From: Actinomycetota bacterium
GTDB lineage: Bacteria; Actinomycetota; Acidimicrobiia; Acidimicrobiales; JACCXE01
Reading direction: 5' to 3'
Length of the DNA stretch: 5,737 bases
Assembly (NCBI GenBank): GCA_013697265.1
Contig: JACCXE010000219.1
Span: forward strand, 1-5,737
Made by a program: the position numbers and the translations under genes. Below, piece by piece: positions 4,987 to 5,737 of the stretch. Within the stretch, counting starts at the first letter, position 1, and every line of letters starts with the position of its first letter. The notes beneath the pieces were generated by a model. It was not told the DNA's origin and searched no databases. It worked only from the letters and a program-made list of their open reading frames with translations.

Positions 4987-5737
4987 CTACCCGATCCCGC
5001 GGATGAATGCCTGTGTCGTTTCGAGAAAGGCCTCGGGGTTGTCGCGGAACACGCCGTGGCCTGAGTTCTCGATGACGCAAAGCGTCGCGTTCGGTCCGAT
5101 GGCCGTAACGAGATCGGTGGCGTCGTCCGGTGTCGACAGCGGATCGCTGTCGCCCGTCATCACCAGTGTCGGGCAACCGATCACGGACAGCTCCGGAAGC
5201 AGATTCTCGGGCCGGTTCCGCTGCTTGACGAGTTGCTCGGTGACGCCGGGGACGGGCGGAACCATGTCCGCGAACTCGTCGGCGGTATAGGGCCGCTTCA
5301 CCGTGAGCGGTTGGCATAGCCGGAACCACTCGTTCATTGATTCCGTGGTTGGGTTCGCCAGGTCGCGCTCGTAGGCGAGCGCTGCGGCATCGCCGCCGTG
5401 TTTCCGAAACATCGCCGACGTCCGGTCCGGCCGCGCGACACCGCTCGCGTTGACCAGCGCGAGTGCGGCCACCGTCTCGGGGTGCCGCACCGCGAGTCGC
5501 ATCGCCACGCGACCGCCGAGCGAGAAGCCGGCAACAACCGGGCGAACTCGAAGCGTTCCGCATAGATCGGCGAGCGAGTCCGCCCACGCGTTCAGGTTCC
5601 AGTCGTCGATCGCGCCCGGGTCGCTGCGGCCGTGGCCGACCAGGTCGACGAACAGCAACCGGGCCACGTCGCACAGCGGATCGACCCACGGGCGGCAGAA
5701 CGTGTGGTCGACGTCGCTGCCATGGACGAACAACACC
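4987..5737 (-). CDS. Alpha/beta-hydrolase fold enzyme, 5' end beyond the window
   Basis: This is a cytosolic-type serine hydrolase (Abhydrolase_1/6), lacking a signal in the visible part. The visible 249 residues begin with the strand LFVHGSDVDH, whose HG supplies the oxyanion-hole loop. The early strand/loop LLFVDLVGHGRSDPG follows, then the nucleophile elbow GFSLGG (Ser at visible residue 72), a cap region (about 105-180), the acid in MTGDSDPL (Asp about 198), and the catalytic His in NSGHGVF (about 227). All three triad members are present, so it is probably active. Its substrate (ester, lactone or C-C bond) cannot be told from the sequence. Members normally have 15-30 residues before the LFVHG strand, so the real start lies to the right of the window edge even though a GTG occurs at 5736-5734. 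It converges with the kinase gene and is not broken, unlike the genes to its left. Confidence 0.9.
   Translation of the reverse strand, partial: VLFVHGSDVDHTFCRPWVDPLCDVARLLFVDLVGHGRSDPGAIDDWNLNAWADSLADLCGTLRVRPVVAGFSLGGRVAMRLAVRHPETVAALALVNASGVARPDRTSAMFRKHGGDAAALAYERDLANPTTESMNEWFRLCQPLTVKRPYTADEFADMVPPVPGVTEQLVKQRNRPENLLPELSVIGCPTLVMTGDSDPLSTPDDATDLVTAIGPNATLCVIENSGHGVFRDNPEAFLETTQAFIRGIG

Noticed and set aside
1..5737. CRISPR array, tRNA, rRNA, defence cluster or toxin-antitoxin system
   Set aside because: I looked on both strands for regularly spaced repeats, cloverleaf arms, effector motifs and paired small genes, and found none that could be supported.

Overview
The window is G+C-rich. 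The frames I accept as coding use mainly G or C in third positions, and the recognisable mobile-element remnants (an IS3-type orfA/orfB and an IS481-type C-terminus) resemble forms common in Actinobacteria. I therefore read it as a high-GC actinobacterial chromosome, possibly from a metagenome assembly. I cannot place it more precisely, because there is no rRNA, tRNA or phylogenetic marker here.

Layout. (1) Positions 62-535 (+) encode a small exported protein. It has a lipoprotein-like signal whose expected cysteine is a glycine. (2) Positions 536-2506 (-) encode a large secreted protein made of a signal peptide, an Asp-box (BNR/sialidase-like) beta-propeller, a PKD domain and a PPC-type beta-sandwich. 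Its stop codon directly abuts the stop of gene 1. (3) Positions 2507-2839 hold no intact gene. They contain the 5' leader of the secreted protein and, from about 2661 to 2764, the decayed 3' end of an IS481-type transposase gene. (4) Positions 2840-3300 are a truncated IS3-family element: orfA is intact, while orfB is frameshifted and then cut off before its catalytic core. (5) A 69-codon ORF of unknown function (3302-3511) begins immediately after the break. (6) Positions 3609-4334 encode a SAM-dependent methyltransferase with no canonical start codon near its domain. (7) Positions 4374-4930 encode a P-loop kinase (AAA_33-like) interrupted by a single-base frameshift. (8) Positions 4987-5737 (-) encode an alpha/beta hydrolase that runs off the right edge of the window.

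The genes do not form an obvious pathway. The left part is cell-surface or secreted, the middle is an insertion-sequence graveyard, and the right part is a set of small accessory metabolic or modifying enzymes.

The main oddity is that four frame breaks lie between about 2680 and 4530 (IS481 remnant, orfB, methyltransferase start, kinase). Each can be explained by loss of one base, while the genes to the left (62-2506) and right (4987-5737) are uninterrupted. This is either a locally decaying accessory island or a run of base-calling or assembly errors. I see no convincing new defence system, CRISPR array, riboswitch or structural RNA.
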